Source of the DNA: DCFW01 sp963790715
Lineage (GTDB): Bacteria > Bacteroidota > Bacteroidia > Bacteroidales > Bacteroidaceae
Assembly (NCBI GenBank): GCA_963790715.1
Contig: CAWBPN010000018.1
Location: 868,001-932,000 of the forward strand
Length of the DNA: 64,000 bases
Direction: 5' to 3'
This document shows, one piece after another, positions 1-10,715 of the stretch. Each line of letters begins with the position of its first letter. Position 1 is the stretch's first letter. The notes under the pieces are model-generated. The model had not been told where the DNA came from. It saw only the letters and a list, made by a program, of their open reading frames with translations, and did no database searches. Both the position numbers and the translations under genes were made by a program.

Positions 1-399
1 ACTTGACATAAATAATCCTTCTTTAGGTGTACAAAAAAATACCCAAAACTTATTATTATGATAACGAATTGCCGGAGCCCAAGATCCTCCGCCATATTGT
101 TGATTGTCATTCCATCCTGGAAAATCAAAACGATGATATATTTGGGAAACCAATTTCCAATTTACCATATCATTCGATTCAAGAACCTGCATTCCCAAAA
201 AATGAAAATCGGAAGCTACCATATAATATTTATTTCCTACTCTAATAACATCCGGATCGGAATAATCCGCATTGAGAATAGGATTAATATATGTGCCGTT
301 CCCTTGATCACCCCACCTTGGTGAAAGAACTTGAGATTTGCCGGAAACGGCACATATCAAAAGAACAAATAATATCAAATTTCTCTTATATATCTTCAT
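1..399 (-). CDS. Glycoside hydrolase family 43 protein, 5' part (cut by window edge)
   Basis: This is the first 133 codons of a secreted glycosidase; the rest lies beyond the left edge. A signal peptide (about residues 1-22) is followed by the GH43 N-terminal signature NADYSDPDVIRVGNKYYM at about 43-60. Asp48 is the likely catalytic general base. The blade continues with the family-typical MVASDFHFLGMQV and SWAPAIRYH segments. GH43 enzymes are inverting five-bladed beta-propellers acting on arabinan, xylan or related side chains; this fragment does not resolve the substrate. It lies 16 bases downstream of susD on the same strand, so it should be co-transcribed with the SusC/SusD pair and used for extracellular or periplasmic saccharification. 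Confidence 0.88.
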   Translation of the reverse strand, partial: MKIYKRNLILFVLLICAVSGKSQVLSPRWGDQGNGTYINPILNADYSDPDVIRVGNKYYMVASDFHFLGMQVLESNDMVNWKLVSQIYHRFDFPGWNDNQQYGGGSWAPAIRYHNNKFWVFFCTPKEGLFMSS

Positions 400-415
400 T
401 GTTCTTTATATAACA

Positions 416-2134
416 TTAATATCCTGGATTCTGCTCAATATCGGATTGATTAAGATCTATAGCGGATTGAGGTATCGGGCGTAATGTTTTGTATTTGCCG
501 TCAGGTCCCTTCATCGCTGATTCGAGTACACCATCCTCATTGTACTTTGTAACATATTCAACTAATTTATGAGTACGCTTCAAATCAGTCCAACGAACGT
601 ATTCACCGGCTAATTCTCGTGCGCGTTCATCTAAAATAAAGTCTATATTGATGTCACTGGGAGATACTGTCATTTGAGTCGTATATCCTGAACGAATTGT
701 TCCGGGACGTTTACGAAGTGCATTTATCATATCAGCCGCATCCTTTGTATCACCCATCTTGAGATAGGCCTCAGCTGCAATAAGATATGCTTCTCCCAAA
801 CGAGCCACAACAACATCGTGCATACTGCATTTAGTACTTCGGTTTGCTATAGAACTTGCGGAATAGTCATCGAACTTCTTTATACAAGCAACTCCATAAT
901 CTTGTGAGCGACGATCTTTATAAGTTGCCGCTTGTCCTGTAGAAGGAGCCAACCCTCCATCTGCAATGGTTTTGCTGATTAATGCATTTTTCTTAATTCC
1001 ATAAGGGTCATCGGCTTTCCATGCAGCAATATCATCGTCTGTCGCCCAAGTCGGGGCATAATAATAAGATATCGAAGATGTTGTCGGAGAAGTATAATAA
1101 TCAAAATAATTTTGATGAAATTCAAGCATAAAAGTCTGTTCCAGTCGAGCATCTCCACGAGTATATAACTGTTGCAATCGAAGAGATGGTGCAAAATTAC
1201 CATCAATAGCTTTATTTAGAGGTTTTTCCGATCCTCCTAAATATGATCCGAACTGAGCTTGCTGGCAAGAACCGTCATTTACCGGATCTGCCACTGAAGC
1301 GGCACTAAATTGAACACTCAGAAAGATTTCATTATTTTCTTCATTGGATACATCAAATGCATTATTAATCGAAATTGATGGAACTTCACTATTAATCGCT
1401 ATCAAAGCATATTTTGCTGCATTTTTAAAATCAGTAGGTTCTGCAATATTATCTTCTTGCGACTCATATCCAGTTCCATCTAGCCACCCACGGGTTAGAT
1501 AGGCTTTAGCAAGATAAAATGCGGCCGCACGTTTATTAACACGTCCTACACCTGAAGCTGATCTTTCCAACAAATGTGAATCAGATGATTCCAAATAAGT
1601 AAATTCACTGATAATAAATTTATACACTTCAGATAAACTAGTGCGTGGGAGACTCATTATAGCAGAATTAAACATTGTTGTATTTAATGACACAGATCCG
1701 AATTGTTGCACTAGTTGAAAATAATACCAAGCACGAATAAAACGAGCCTCATCAATATATTGAGAACGTACAGTGGAACTTTCGGATGTTTCACCATAAC
1801 TAATTACGCTATTTGCAAGCTGAATACCTTTAAAACAATCTGAATAAAATGTTTTGATAGTAGAATTATCCGCGGTAAATGTATATTGCCCCATAACCAC
1901 ACCTTGTGATTTACCATCAGCATAGATATCTGTTCCGGCAACAAATAATTCCGGTTGCGCATTATATAATGTACGTAATGATGAATACATAGAATTTGCA
2001 AGACTCGCAAAACCTTCTTTAGTATTATAAAACTGAGAGGATGATACTGTCGAACGATTGTCCTGATCCAGAAAGCCGGAACAACTGGATAATATGATAC
2101 TTAGTAATATCAAAGTAAAACTTATTTTTTTCAT
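416..2134 (-). CDS. SusD/RagB family outer-membrane glycan-binding lipoprotein
   Basis: 572 residues. A lipoprotein signal peptide ends in LSSC (Cys18), followed by the usual SusD start GFLDQDNRS. The protein has the alpha-helical SusD-like fold sequence, including the N-terminal TPR-like section (ARFIRAWYYFQLVQQFG, typical 'RF.RA..Y..L...FG') and the C-terminal section LDERARELAGEYVRWTDLKR, ending in the family-typical QNPGY. SusD proteins cap the SusC channel at the cell surface and bind oligosaccharides. It lies 12 bases after susC and just before the GH43 gene, so the three are probably one transcript. The ligand is not determinable from sequence alone. Confidence 0.95.
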   Translation of the reverse strand: MKKISFTLILLSIILSSCSGFLDQDNRSTVSSSQFYNTKEGFASLANSMYSSLRTLYNAQPELFVAGTDIYADGKSQGVVMGQYTFTADNSTIKTFYSDCFKGIQLANSVISYGETSESSTVRSQYIDEARFIRAWYYFQLVQQFGSVSLNTTMFNSAIMSLPRTSLSEVYKFIISEFTYLESSDSHLLERSASGVGRVNKRAAAFYLAKAYLTRGWLDGTGYESQEDNIAEPTDFKNAAKYALIAINSEVPSISINNAFDVSNEENNEIFLSVQFSAASVADPVNDGSCQQAQFGSYLGGSEKPLNKAIDGNFAPSLRLQQLYTRGDARLEQTFMLEFHQNYFDYYTSPTTSSISYYYAPTWATDDDIAAWKADDPYGIKKNALISKTIADGGLAPSTGQAATYKDRRSQDYGVACIKKFDDYSASSIANRSTKCSMHDVVVARLGEAYLIAAEAYLKMGDTKDAADMINALRKRPGTIRSGYTTQMTVSPSDINIDFILDERARELAGEYVRWTDLKRTHKLVEYVTKYNEDGVLESAMKGPDGKYKTLRPIPQSAIDLNQSDIEQNPGY

Positions 2135-2146
2135 AATTATATTCTT

Positions 2147-5100
2147 TTAAATCTTTATATTTATACCTAATTGATAAGCTCTTGAACTAACGCCACCAGT
2201 TCCATCTGAAATAGAAGATCCTGCCCATTCAGGATCAAAGCCCTTATAATTAGTGAATGTAAACGGGTTCAATATATTCGCATAAATACGTAAAAATGAA
2301 AGATGGAGTTTGGATATCCATTGCTTGGGAAAAGTATAACCTAATGTTATATTTTTAACTTTAACATAAGAATTACTTACAAAAGTTTGAGACAGATCGC
2401 CACTTGTCCAATAAATACTTCCTCCCTTGCCATCAGCTCCATTTGTCGGGAATGGATAACGACCGTAATGGGTAGATGTTTGATAAGCAATAGAGCCGTC
2501 TGAACCTAAAATAGGAGCACCTTCCGGAATATAATAATCCATATTAAAACGCATCATACCTCGTTGACCGTAATCAAGAAATTCCGACATAAACGGTGAA
2601 CTGACTTTACCGCCTTGGCTAGTATAAATATTAAATGATAAATCAAAATCCTTAAAGGTCAAATTAGAAACAATACTGCCCGTCCATGTAGGAGCGCAAT
2701 GACCTTGAATCATCTTATCATTGGCATCAATCACTCCATTATTATCTTTGTCATATACCTTCATTTCTCCTTCATAAAATTTAGTCTTCATGTTGTCATC
2801 TTTTGCATAAGCTTGAGCTTCTTCGCGAGTGCAAATTCCGGTATATTTGTAGCCATATACCACATCAATCGGATGACCGATAAACCATTTATTTCCTACC
2901 AAATCTTTTTTCGCTCCATTGAGTTCTCTAATGGCATTTATATTTCGGGCAAACGTGAAAGTTGTCTCCCAACGTATTTTTCTATTTTTTAAATTTATTG
3001 TATTTAATTGAATTTCAACACCTTTATTATTCACCTTACCCACATTACTTACTATAGCTCCACTATATGACCCTAATTCTAACGGAGTTTGCATATCCAT
3101 CAGCAAATGCGTGGAATTTCTATTATATAAATCAACAGAACCATTAATCCTGTTATTGAATAAACCAAAGTCAACTCCCAAATTCAGTTCTTTTGTCTTT
3201 TCCCAAGTAAGATCGCTGTTTGTCATAGTATATCCATAACCGTCGGCTACAGTAGAACCGTAATTATAATAATATTTTATATTAGCCGAAGCTTGTGTAT
3301 CATATGGCCCGACACCTGCATTATTGCCTGTTACGCCAAAACTGGTACGTAACTTTAAATAACTTAACCATTTGGCTGTAGGAAGCATGAATGGTTCATC
3401 AGATATGCGCCAGGCAAAAGCTGCTGAAGGGAACATACCCCATCTATGATTTTTTTGGAATTTAGAACTTCCATCCCAACGGGATGAAACGGTTACCATA
3501 TAACGATTTTTATATGAATAATTTATACGTCCTACATATGAAAGCATTGATATTTTCTTATAATAGCTTGATTGATTTTGAACCGTTCCTGAACCTAAGT
3601 TATACCAATCTACATCAAATGGCATATCGACTACTTGAATGTAATCACCCTCTAACTTTTGCTGATAAACGCTAAACAAAGCTAAAGCATTAATGCTATG
3701 ATCTCCGATATTTTTTATGAAATTAACTTGATTGTCCCATGTATAGGAAAAATTCTGATCATTATAATTTTCAGCCATATTCGTTTTCCCATAACGGAGT
3801 TGCGTTTTGGTGCCGTAAAAAGTTCCACGGTGGGTCTTTGAATACAACGGTGAAAATGTTGTTTTAAATATTAAATCTTTTGTGGGAGTATATTGTAAAT
3901 AAAAATTTGCCATTACATCATACCCATCTGTGTTATCTTTTGAATTTTTTCGATCAAGAACAGGATTAATAGAAGATGTCGGACCACCGCCATTAGGATA
4001 TACCACAGCATCTTTACCAGGCTGTGCGATCAATTCGCCTGCGTTATCTCCTTCCCAATAATAACACGGCATCGTTGGTGTCATACGGAACCCCTCTAAA
4101 ATAGAATACATACTACCACTTTTTTTAGTAGATGAAGCCATATTAGTAGAAAATCCGGTTGAGAATTTATCCGAAATCTTATTATCAACAGCCCCTTTAA
4201 GATTCCAACGCTCATACCCATCATATAATATACCACTTTCATTTTGATAACCTATGCCAACACGATAATTAAAACTTTTACCATTTCCTGTAACATTTAT
4301 AAAATGATTTTGCTGTGTACCGGTTCTAGTGACAAGATCTACCCAATCAGTATAATTTTTATTAGTATACATATCCTTCACAACCTGACTTCCATTCCCC
4401 CAAAAATTAAGATAATTAGAATTCGTCATTTGCCATGTGGTCAAGCCTGTTGATGCATCCATCGATGATATCAAATAGCGAGAAAAACGATATTTCAAGA
4501 ATTCATCTCCATTCATAAAATCAGGCATATTGGCAGTGGTTTTTACACCATAATAACCATCATAACTGATAGTTGTTTTTGTCGCATTACTATCTCCTTT
4601 CTTCGTAGTTATCATTACTACACCATTTGTAGCCCTTGATCCATAAATCGCAGTTGAAGAAGCGTCTTTCAGAATATCGACTTTTTCAATATCCATTGGA
4701 TTTAAAAAGTCCATATTATCACAAACGACACCGTCAACCACATATAAAGGATTCCCATCATTTAATGAACTTTTACCACGAATTTGAATGCTGAAACTAT
4801 CTCCAGCCCGACTTGACGATTGCGAAATATTAACTCCTGCTACTTGTCCCTGCAAACTTTCACTAAGAGATGTTGCACCCATAGCAGTAATGTTTTCTGC
4901 TTTCACATTTCCTACAGAACCAGTCAAATCTGACTTTTTCATTACGCCATAACCGACAACAACAATTTCATCTAACACTTTATTATTAGGAACTAAAGAA
5001 ATCGAAAGTTTCTCCTGCTTACCAATTTTTATCTCTTGTGTATTATAGCCCACATAAGATATAACCAATATAGCATCTGAAGAGACTTTAAGAGAAAAAT

Positions 5101-5365
5101 TTCCATCAAGATCAGATGTAGTTCCAATAGTAGTTCCTTTTTGTATAATAGAAACTCCCATCAAAGATTCACCATGTTCATCCAAAATACGACCACTAAT
5201 TATTCGCTCTTGGAGAACTGATTGATTAACTGATTTAGCTTGTATCTTCACTTCTCCTACTATATGCAGAGGTGTAGAAGAGAATCCGATAATAAGCCCT
5301 ACAAGCCAAATGTTTTTTGAAAAATAGCTCATACCCTTAAAAAGGGACTTTTTTTTGTTTTTCAT
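2147..5365 (-). CDS. SusC/RagA family TonB-dependent glycan transporter
   Basis: 1072 residues, usual length for the family. In order: signal peptide/membrane segment (about 18-35), carboxypeptidase-D-regulatory-like domain (about 55-130, GRILDEHGESLMGVSI and YVGYNTQEI), a TonB-box-like LDEIVVVGYG, a plug domain with IQIRGKSSLNDGNPLYVVDG and the DASSTAIYGSRATNGVV motif, then a 22-strand barrel ending in QLGINIKI. It imports oligosaccharides across the outer membrane using TonB energy and works with the SusD encoded next. A 194-base intergenic region separates it from the divergent HTCS gene, the likely activator of this operon. No STN domain is present, which fits HTCS control rather than an ECF/anti-sigma circuit. 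Confidence 0.96.
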   Translation of the reverse strand: MKNKKKSLFKGMSYFSKNIWLVGLIIGFSSTPLHIVGEVKIQAKSVNQSVLQERIISGRILDEHGESLMGVSIIQKGTTIGTTSDLDGNFSLKVSSDAILVISYVGYNTQEIKIGKQEKLSISLVPNNKVLDEIVVVGYGVMKKSDLTGSVGNVKAENITAMGATSLSESLQGQVAGVNISQSSSRAGDSFSIQIRGKSSLNDGNPLYVVDGVVCDNMDFLNPMDIEKVDILKDASSTAIYGSRATNGVVMITTKKGDSNATKTTISYDGYYGVKTTANMPDFMNGDEFLKYRFSRYLISSMDASTGLTTWQMTNSNYLNFWGNGSQVVKDMYTNKNYTDWVDLVTRTGTQQNHFINVTGNGKSFNYRVGIGYQNESGILYDGYERWNLKGAVDNKISDKFSTGFSTNMASSTKKSGSMYSILEGFRMTPTMPCYYWEGDNAGELIAQPGKDAVVYPNGGGPTSSINPVLDRKNSKDNTDGYDVMANFYLQYTPTKDLIFKTTFSPLYSKTHRGTFYGTKTQLRYGKTNMAENYNDQNFSYTWDNQVNFIKNIGDHSINALALFSVYQQKLEGDYIQVVDMPFDVDWYNLGSGTVQNQSSYYKKISMLSYVGRINYSYKNRYMVTVSSRWDGSSKFQKNHRWGMFPSAAFAWRISDEPFMLPTAKWLSYLKLRTSFGVTGNNAGVGPYDTQASANIKYYYNYGSTVADGYGYTMTNSDLTWEKTKELNLGVDFGLFNNRINGSVDLYNRNSTHLLMDMQTPLELGSYSGAIVSNVGKVNNKGVEIQLNTINLKNRKIRWETTFTFARNINAIRELNGAKKDLVGNKWFIGHPIDVVYGYKYTGICTREEAQAYAKDDNMKTKFYEGEMKVYDKDNNGVIDANDKMIQGHCAPTWTGSIVSNLTFKDFDLSFNIYTSQGGKVSSPFMSEFLDYGQRGMMRFNMDYYIPEGAPILGSDGSIAYQTSTHYGRYPFPTNGADGKGGSIYWTSGDLSQTFVSNSYVKVKNITLGYTFPKQWISKLHLSFLRIYANILNPFTFTNYKGFDPEWAGSSISDGTGGVSSRAYQLGINIKI

Positions 5366-5402
5366 ACTCTTAGATATTTAAATAACGTTCAAAATTAGAG
5401 AA

Positions 5403-5410
5403 CAAAGATA
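5403..5410 (-). promoter_or_regulatory. -7 promoter element of susC
   Basis: Reads TATCTTTG on the minus strand, matching the Bacteroides -7 consensus TAnnTTTG. It implies a leader of about 30 bases before the susC ATG. No clear TTTG -33 box is present at the right distance, as expected for a promoter needing an activator such as the divergent HTCS. Confidence 0.55.
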
Positions 5411-5559
5411 TACAGCCGATGCAATATCTGACAGATTTGATGGAATATATGATAAAAAGAAAGAAAAACTTTAAAATAATTTTGTATATTATCTTTTTCA
5501 CGTTACTTTAGCAAGTAGGAAAACACTAGCATAAAGCTGAATATGTTAAAAGTAATATT

Positions 5560-8500
5560 ATGAAAAATAAACTTTATCCTATAAATATCGTTTTTCGATG
5601 GACTATTCTACTATGCATACTATTTATCAATATATCCGCCACAAGAACTTCAACTGCAAAAATAGACAAGTCCTATAAATATTCCGTTACTTATTTTTCC
5701 GCAAAAAACGGATTTGAAGATGCACTTGTTAATGATATAATACAAGATAAGAAAGGATTATTATGGTTCGCAACATGGAACGGACTCTATAGGTTTGATG
5801 GTTATAACTTTGAAAACTACAAATCTAATATAAAAAACAAAAATGGATTAACAAATGATCGAATACTAAATATTGCTGAAGATAAATTCGGATATATATG
5901 GATACTATGTTATGACTATTCAGCATATAGATTCAATCCATATAAAGAATCTTTTGAACCAATATTACAAAGCACATATAATCAATTTCAATCCATTAAA
6001 GTATTACCTAACGGAAATACATGGTTGCTAAAAAAGGATGGAAGTGCAATTCGTGCTCAAACAGATCCGAACAATTCAAAACTAATATTAAAATCTTATG
6101 CAAAACGCCAAAATACGCTGCCTAATGGAAATATTCTAACCATTTTTATGGATTCTAAAAAAAGAGAATGGATTCTCACTGATAACGGCTTATATTATAT
6201 ATATAACAACAAATTATATACTCTTGTACAAGGTAGTAAAAAAGAAAAAATATCATTTTACTCTGCAATAGAAGACAATGGAACTTTAATGTTCGGCGCA
6301 AATAAAGGAAGAATATTTAAATTAAAAGGCGAATGTCTGAATGTAAAACAACTGAATACCGACAATCATATAATTTCTATTTTAAAATTACTGCAAAACA
6401 CTGTATATATAACAAACAAAAATGGTTTTTTCATAAGTAATATTTGGCAATCTTCACCCAAATTTATAAGCCTGAATACACTCACGCAATTAAAGAATAA
6501 AGCAATATTATCAGCTCATATTAGTAATAATGGTTTATTATGGTTAACACATCCTGTATCTGGAGTAACATTATATGATGTGTGTTCGCAAAAGTTAAAA
6601 TACTTTGAGATGAAAGATGAATTAGGCCAGCCTTTAAATACTGATACCGGCTTTTTTACCTTTAAAGATCGAAATGGCATTATATGGGTACATCCGAAAG
6701 GTGGAGGCTTTTCTTATTTTGACTCCAAAAACGAAACCCTTATTCCTTTCAACGCCACAGATAAAGCTGTTAAATGGGAATCTAATGACCGATGTTTCTC
6801 GGCTTTTTCCGATAAGCAAGGTAATTTATGGATGAGTACACAAATGGATCGACTCAAACGGATCACTTTTGCACAAGAAAAATTTAGTCTTTATACACCA
6901 AACAAAATAAATATGGAATTGCCTGAAAATGAAATAAGGGCATTATTCATAGACAAAAAGAAAAGAATTTGGACTGGCACACGTGATCAGAATATTTCAA
7001 TTTATGACAATCAACAAAATTTAATTAATAGGTTCAAGGTAGGCAAAGTATATGCGATTACTGAAGATTCAAAAAACACATATTGGATTTCAACAAAAGG
7101 ACAAGGACTGAAAAGAGCTATTGAAACATCACCCGGAAAATTCAAGATACAACAATATTGCTATAATCCGCAAGATAAATATTCAATAAGTAACAACAAT
7201 ATATATTATGCATATGAGGATAATAAAAAGAGAATATGGATTGCTACTTATGGCGGAGGATTAAATATTGCGGAACAAAGATCAAATGGTTCCATTCGTT
7301 TCATCAATTACCGAAATACGATGAAGAACTATCCTATAAACAGATTCTATAAAGTGAGGCACATAACCGAAGATAAATGGGGACGTATCTGGGTATCCAC
7401 CACCGGTGGAATTTTAATATTTAACGTAAATTTCAAGAATCCTCAAGAAATAAAATTTCATGCTATTGTAAAAGAGCAAGGTAACATTAACAGTTTGAGT
7501 AATAATGACGCACAAATGGTACAATGCAGATCCGATAAAAAATTCTTTACAATAACCTATGGAGGAGGATTAGATGAACTTATCCAAACCGGATATTATT
7601 CGTTTAAGTGCAAATCATTCACTAAAAAGAATGGACTGGTTTCAGACATCATATATTCCATGCAAGAAGATAAAAATAAAAACCTATGGCTCGCTACAGG
7701 TGGTGGATTAGTAAAATTCATTGTCAATAAAGGGCAAATCCAATATCCCACTGAACACTTGGCATATAACTTGCATTTCAGTGAAGGTGTAGGTGCTACA
7801 AACGGAAAACAAATATTTTTCGGAACAAATCGGGGTCTGCTCTATTTCACTCCTGAAAATATCCATAAAAGTAATTTCGTCCCTCGTATATTTTTTTCGT
7901 CCATTTGCGTTAATAATAAGGAGCTCACGCCTCAACAGAATCCCTCAATATTAACAACAGATCTAGATAATATTCGAAAAGTAATTTTACCTCCAAATAA
8001 TCATACTCTAAAAATTATATTCTCTGCATTGGACATGACAGATACTGAATATATAAAATATGCATATATGCTGGAAGGATTTGACAAAAATTATCAATTA
8101 GTAGAAAACGGCCATGAGGCAAACTATACAAATCTACCTCCCGGGCACTATAGATTTCATGTGAAGTCTACTAATTCAGAAGGGGCATGGGTAGCAAATG
8201 AAAGGGTATTGCCAATAGATGTACAACCAACATTCAACCAAACTATTTGGGCTAAAATTCTATATTCAATTATATGTTTATTATTGGTAATCAGCAGTGT
8301 ATATGTATATCTCATATTTTTTAAAATGAAAAATAAAATAAAAAATGAAGAATATATCACACAACTGAAATTGAAATTTTTCACCGATATTTCTCATGAA
8401 TTAAGAACTCCACTTACTCTTATCTGCGGACCGATAGAATATATATTAAAAAATGAAAATATCTCAGATAAGATAAAAAACACTTTATCTACTGTAAAAA

Positions 8501-9900
8501 AGAATAGTGATCGCATGCAACGATTAATCGGAGACATTCTTGATTTCAACAAACTACAAAACGACAAAATGAAACTTAAAATTCAAGAATTGGACATAGT
8601 TGAATTTACAAAAAAAATCACGCTTTATTTTGATGAACTTGCTAAAGAAAGAGAGATACAGCTTACTTTCATTTCCAACATTCCGGTTTGTTATCTATGG
8701 TTTGATGCCAGCCATATAGAAAAAGTAATATTTAATATATTATCAAATGCATTTAAATATACTACGAACGGTAAAAAGATTGGTGTGGAAATTAAAGATA
8801 ACGACAACGCTATATACATCTGCATCAGCGACGAAGGAATAGGAATACCTAAAGAAAAATTAAAATGCATATTTGACCGCTATGAAAACCTCGTACAACA
8901 GGATGTAAATACAACGATGAGTTCGGGCATAGGATTATCATTGGCAAACGAACTTGTAAAAATGCACCATGGAAATATTATTGTGGAAAGCACAATAGGC
9001 AAAGGAAGTATCTTTTCTATTAAACTTTTAAAAGGAAGACAACATTATCCTGAAAATACAGAATATATTTTATCGGATATGAAAGAACCATTGATAAATA
9101 ATAATATAGAAGACAATGAAGAAATACGAAATAAAGAAAATGTGAAATGCATGCTAATAGTAGAAGACAACCAAGAATTAAGAGTTTTTATAAAGCAAAT
9201 ATTCGATAAAAAATTCCAAGTGATTGAAGCTTCAAATGGAGAAGAAGGATTCGAAATAGCCATAAAACGCCTTCCCGACATAATCCTTACGGATATCATG
9301 ATGCCGATAAAAGATGGCATAACCATGCTTCAAGATTTAAGAAACGACATAAGGACTTCACATATTCCTGCAATTGTACTAACTGCAAAGTCAGATCTCA
9401 ATAATGTGATCATCGGAATCCAAACTGGTGCTGACGATTATATCACAAAACCATTCAGTATCACGTATTTACAAGCAAAAATCGAGGCCATCTTTGCTAA
9501 AAGAAAACTACTTCAAACCTATTTCTGCAGTAATCCTTTAAAAGGGGATGATTACAATAGTGAAAACATTCCATCAATATCAAACAAAGATCATGAATTC
9601 CTAGAAAAGTTGTCTCATATTATGGACCAGCAAATGAACAACCCAGAACTAAGAATTGACAATCTGGTAAATTATTTTGATTTAAGTAGAACTAATTTTT
9701 TCTGCAAATTAAAATCACTTACCGGACTTTCTCCTGTTCTATACATAAGAGACGTAAGAATGCATAAGGCTGTTGAACTGATAAAGGAAAAGCAATATAC
9801 AATTGCTGAAATAGCATACATGGTAGGATTTAATGATCCCCACTATTTTAGCAAAACATTTAAAGCTTTCTGGAAAAAGAATCCGACAGAATTTACCTAA
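5560..9900 (+). CDS. Hybrid two-component system regulator (HTCS)
   Basis: 1446 residues combining sensor, kinase, receiver and DNA-binding parts in one inner-membrane protein. An N-terminal membrane/signal segment (about 10-30) precedes a periplasmic sensor of beta-propeller repeats (WFATWNGLYRFDG, IWIATYGGGL, LWLATGGGL) and a Y_Y_Y domain (about 800-885). A membrane helix lies at about 893-920. HisKA follows with FFTDISHELRTPL (phospho-accepting His946), then HATPase with GIGIPKEK and SSGIGLSLA. The receiver has LTDIMMPIKDG (Asp1245) and the protein ends in an AraC-type helix-turn-helix with IAEIAYMVGFNDPHYFSKTFK. These proteins sense a glycan breakdown product and activate the adjacent PUL, here the divergent SusC-SusD-GH43 operon. 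The + strand here is A- and C-rich compared with the second HTCS at 50 kb. Confidence 0.96.
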   Translation: MKNKLYPINIVFRWTILLCILFINISATRTSTAKIDKSYKYSVTYFSAKNGFEDALVNDIIQDKKGLLWFATWNGLYRFDGYNFENYKSNIKNKNGLTNDRILNIAEDKFGYIWILCYDYSAYRFNPYKESFEPILQSTYNQFQSIKVLPNGNTWLLKKDGSAIRAQTDPNNSKLILKSYAKRQNTLPNGNILTIFMDSKKREWILTDNGLYYIYNNKLYTLVQGSKKEKISFYSAIEDNGTLMFGANKGRIFKLKGECLNVKQLNTDNHIISILKLLQNTVYITNKNGFFISNIWQSSPKFISLNTLTQLKNKAILSAHISNNGLLWLTHPVSGVTLYDVCSQKLKYFEMKDELGQPLNTDTGFFTFKDRNGIIWVHPKGGGFSYFDSKNETLIPFNATDKAVKWESNDRCFSAFSDKQGNLWMSTQMDRLKRITFAQEKFSLYTPNKINMELPENEIRALFIDKKKRIWTGTRDQNISIYDNQQNLINRFKVGKVYAITEDSKNTYWISTKGQGLKRAIETSPGKFKIQQYCYNPQDKYSISNNNIYYAYEDNKKRIWIATYGGGLNIAEQRSNGSIRFINYRNTMKNYPINRFYKVRHITEDKWGRIWVSTTGGILIFNVNFKNPQEIKFHAIVKEQGNINSLSNNDAQMVQCRSDKKFFTITYGGGLDELIQTGYYSFKCKSFTKKNGLVSDIIYSMQEDKNKNLWLATGGGLVKFIVNKGQIQYPTEHLAYNLHFSEGVGATNGKQIFFGTNRGLLYFTPENIHKSNFVPRIFFSSICVNNKELTPQQNPSILTTDLDNIRKVILPPNNHTLKIIFSALDMTDTEYIKYAYMLEGFDKNYQLVENGHEANYTNLPPGHYRFHVKSTNSEGAWVANERVLPIDVQPTFNQTIWAKILYSIICLLLVISSVYVYLIFFKMKNKIKNEEYITQLKLKFFTDISHELRTPLTLICGPIEYILKNENISDKIKNTLSTVKKNSDRMQRLIGDILDFNKLQNDKMKLKIQELDIVEFTKKITLYFDELAKEREIQLTFISNIPVCYLWFDASHIEKVIFNILSNAFKYTTNGKKIGVEIKDNDNAIYICISDEGIGIPKEKLKCIFDRYENLVQQDVNTTMSSGIGLSLANELVKMHHGNIIVESTIGKGSIFSIKLLKGRQHYPENTEYILSDMKEPLINNNIEDNEEIRNKENVKCMLIVEDNQELRVFIKQIFDKKFQVIEASNGEEGFEIAIKRLPDIILTDIMMPIKDGITMLQDLRNDIRTSHIPAIVLTAKSDLNNVIIGIQTGADDYITKPFSITYLQAKIEAIFAKRKLLQTYFCSNPLKGDDYNSENIPSISNKDHEFLEKLSHIMDQQMNNPELRIDNLVNYFDLSRTNFFCKLKSLTGLSPVLYIRDVRMHKAVELIKEKQYTIAEIAYMVGFNDPHYFSKTFKAFWKKNPTEFT

Positions 9901-9912
9901 TCATAATTTTTA

Positions 9913-10253
9913 TTATATTTTCGGTATGTCAACACCGTCATTTCTATCCAAGTTATCCAACCAAAGATATTTATACGTATCTTTTATGATAACATTGTTC
10001 AACAAAAGCAGTGATATTAAATTAGGAATTGCCATCAATGCGTTCATCGTATCTGCAATATCCAATACCAACTTTAGGTTCATTACGCAACCGAAGTATA
10101 CAGCAACCACCCATAAAAACGGTAATATTTAATAAATCTTTTTCCGCCCAAATATTCTACAGCCTTTTCTCCAGAATAGCTCCATCCGAGTATGGTGCTG
10201 AAAGAAAAAGTCAACAAACCTCGTTCGAGCGCATACATAGGACCACCAAGCAT
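9913..10253 (-). pseudogene. C-terminal remnant of sodium:alanine symporter (AgcS family)
   Basis: Only the last ~110 residues survive and they are split by a frameshift near 10085-10110. The upstream frame reads TFSFSTILGWSYSGEKAVEYL before a stop. The downstream frame continues with VAVYFGCVMNLKLVLDIADT and MNALMAIPNLISLLLL. Together these match the C-terminal helices of AgcS sodium:alanine/glycine symporters (the GWSYYGEK and ADTMN.LMAIPN motifs). The 5' three quarters are absent and unrelated DNA begins around 10255. This looks like a gene cut at the left edge of an acquired region. The matching 5' half was not found elsewhere in the window. Confidence 0.75.
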
Positions 10254-10259
10254 TGTATA

Positions 10260-10456
10260 TTTCCTCTACTTTGAGGTCGGGCTTGGAGGTGATTGAAAGG
10301 TACTTCCCAAGTTTGGCACATGTACTTTTGCGCCGTTCCGTAACTTACGCCTTGTTGCTTGTTTGCTACAAACTCTTTGTTTCACTCAGCAAGGGTCTTT
10401 TTGTCCTTGCGTACTGCTGAGGCTACGCGCCTGGCTAATAATGTTATTATTCCCAT
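10260..10456 (-). pseudogene. Unrecognised interrupted reading frame at the island edge
   Basis: From an ATG at 10456 the minus strand encodes about 24 residues starting MGIITLLARRVASAVRKDKK, then a TGA at 10384-10382. The same frame continues open (NKEFVANKQQGVSYGTAQKY) into the symporter remnant junction. A basic N-terminus and the open continuation suggest a decayed gene, perhaps part of a recombinase or other mobile-element protein, but I do not recognise the family. It could also be chance. Confidence 0.3.
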
Positions 10457-10625
10457 GGGGTTTTATTTAAAATTATTTGATAAAAAATCGTTTTAGACTA
10501 CCGTATACAAATATAATGGTTTTCGACGTTTTTTTGTTCAATTTAATGGGGATTTCTTTGATTGAATTAATGATTAATATTGGCTGGTGGTGATACTTTT
10601 TTTATTTGCTTGTCCTCTTGATGTA

Positions 10626-10655
10626 CTTTCGTCTTTGTGCGAACAAAGACGAAAG
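10626..10655. repeat. Perfect 13-bp hairpin
   Basis: Arms CTTTCGTCTTTGT (10626-10638) and its exact complement (10643-10655), separated by GCGA. No T-run follows directly on either strand, so it is not an obvious intrinsic terminator. Confidence 0.85.
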
Positions 10656-10715
10656 CTACCAAAGAAGAAAATCGCCGACTGAACCTCACCGGCTATTCCG
10701 AAGTCGCACTATGCT

